DNA of 5,595 nucleotides. Origin: Chloroflexota bacterium. Lineage in GTDB: Bacteria > Chloroflexota > Anaerolineae > Anaerolineales > UBA4823. Positions 5,226 to 5,595 of the stretch are shown here, one piece after another. The position numbers and the translations under genes were made by a program. The stretch spans positions 1 to 5,595 of the forward strand of contig JAAZNS010000438.1 of assembly GCA_012798185.1 (NCBI GenBank), written 5' to 3'. The notes under the pieces were generated by a model. It was not told the origin of the DNA and ran no database searches. It saw only the letters and a program-made list of their open reading frames with translations. Every line of letters starts with the position of its first letter. The first letter of the stretch is position 1.

Positions 5226-5595
5226 CTATTGTTCAATATAATCTAAACTAACCGGCTCTAATTTCTGCATTTGGTCGTGATCGGGAAGCTGATCTTCCAA
5301 ATTACGCACCACGGGCACGAAAAAGAAAACGATCAGCACGATCACGATGTAGGATAAACCAGCAAAAACGAATTGGAGAGCCATTCCCGAACCGGGGCTG
5401 TTTCCCACCAGCCCGCCAAAGGTGCGCGCCAGCCAAGTGGAAGACTGCATAGCAGGTTCGGTGACATAATCTGCCAAAGCTCCCGCCATAATGGGCGTAA
5501 TCGGATCCAAGAACCAGGCAATCATCCGCCGGACGGCAAAGACGCGCCCCTGAACATCGGGCGCTACTTTTGCCTGCCAGATAGCCTGGCTGGAA
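5226..5595 (-). CDS. MFS transporter, C-terminal part (runs off the window)
   Basis: The frame is open from the window edge (first full codon at 5594) and gives the last 122 residues of a membrane transporter. The sequence WQAKVAPDVQGRVFAVRRMI near the start is the cytoplasmic loop signature seen in DHA3-like MFS exporters (P-D-x-Q-G-R-V-F-x-x-R). A hydrophobic segment (about IAWFLDPITPIMAGALADYV) follows, then a loop, and a final membrane helix around MALQFVFAGLSYIVIVLIVF. The tail VVRNLEDQLPDHDQ is a typical cytoplasmic end. The ATG at 5525 is internal, not the start. Substrate cannot be told from this part; related proteins are annotated as drug or macrolide exporters. The stop at 5226-5228 is followed by hairpins in the adjacent gap. 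Confidence 0.85.
   Translation of the reverse strand, partial: SSQAIWQAKVAPDVQGRVFAVRRMIAWFLDPITPIMAGALADYVTEPAMQSSTWLARTFGGLVGNSPGSGMALQFVFAGLSYIVIVLIVFFFVPVVRNLEDQLPDHDQMQKLEPVSLDYIEQ

Noticed and set aside
1..5595. CRISPR array, insertion sequence or phage genes
   Set aside because: No regularly spaced direct repeats, transposase, integrase or phage structural gene features were found in any frame.

Overview
This window looks like a piece of a bacterial chromosome, most likely from Chloroflexota (Anaerolineae-like). I infer this from overall family resemblance: a TtuA-type tRNA thiolase next to a ThiS-like sulfur carrier, a proline/glutamine-rich lipoprotein of a type I associate with Anaerolineae, an MFS C-terminus of the same flavour, and a dispersed repeat around 'tcattctgagcgaagcgaagaatct'-like sequence that is common in such genomes. 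No single feature proves the taxonomy.

Layout. At the left edge (1-90) lies a dispersed inverted repeat. Positions 140-1293 hold a minus-strand two-gene operon. The promoter-proximal gene is a small ThiS/MoaD-type sulfur carrier (ttuB-like) and it overlaps a complete ttuA-type tRNA 2-thiouridine synthetase. Carrier and thiolase form one pathway: the C-terminal Gly-Gly of the carrier delivers sulfur to the PP-loop enzyme, which thiolates a tRNA uridine.

Positions 1318-2549 are an A+T-rich accessory stretch set between GC-richer housekeeping genes. On the minus strand it carries a type II toxin-antitoxin pair whose antitoxin is intact and whose RelE/ParE-type toxin is split by a frameshift. 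On the plus strand it carries an unrecognised gene of about 147 residues that can only be read by joining three frames. These are either decaying cargo genes or places where the assembly has indel errors.

Positions 2597-3991 encode a complete RadA/Sms recombination protein on the plus strand. It is preceded by a striking near-perfect 30-bp dyad that covers an alternative ribosome binding site and start codon. Positions 4107-4913 (minus) encode a secreted lipoprotein. The 4914-5225 gap holds an orphan plus-strand intrinsic terminator with no plus-strand gene in front of it, plus a second hairpin. The window ends inside the C-terminal part of an MFS transporter gene (5226-5595, minus).

Nothing here is a clear novel multi-gene system. 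The most promising leads are the sulfur carrier with a 15-residue tail after Gly-Gly, the dyad at the radA start, the three-frame reconstructed gene, and the orphan terminator that may end a small RNA.
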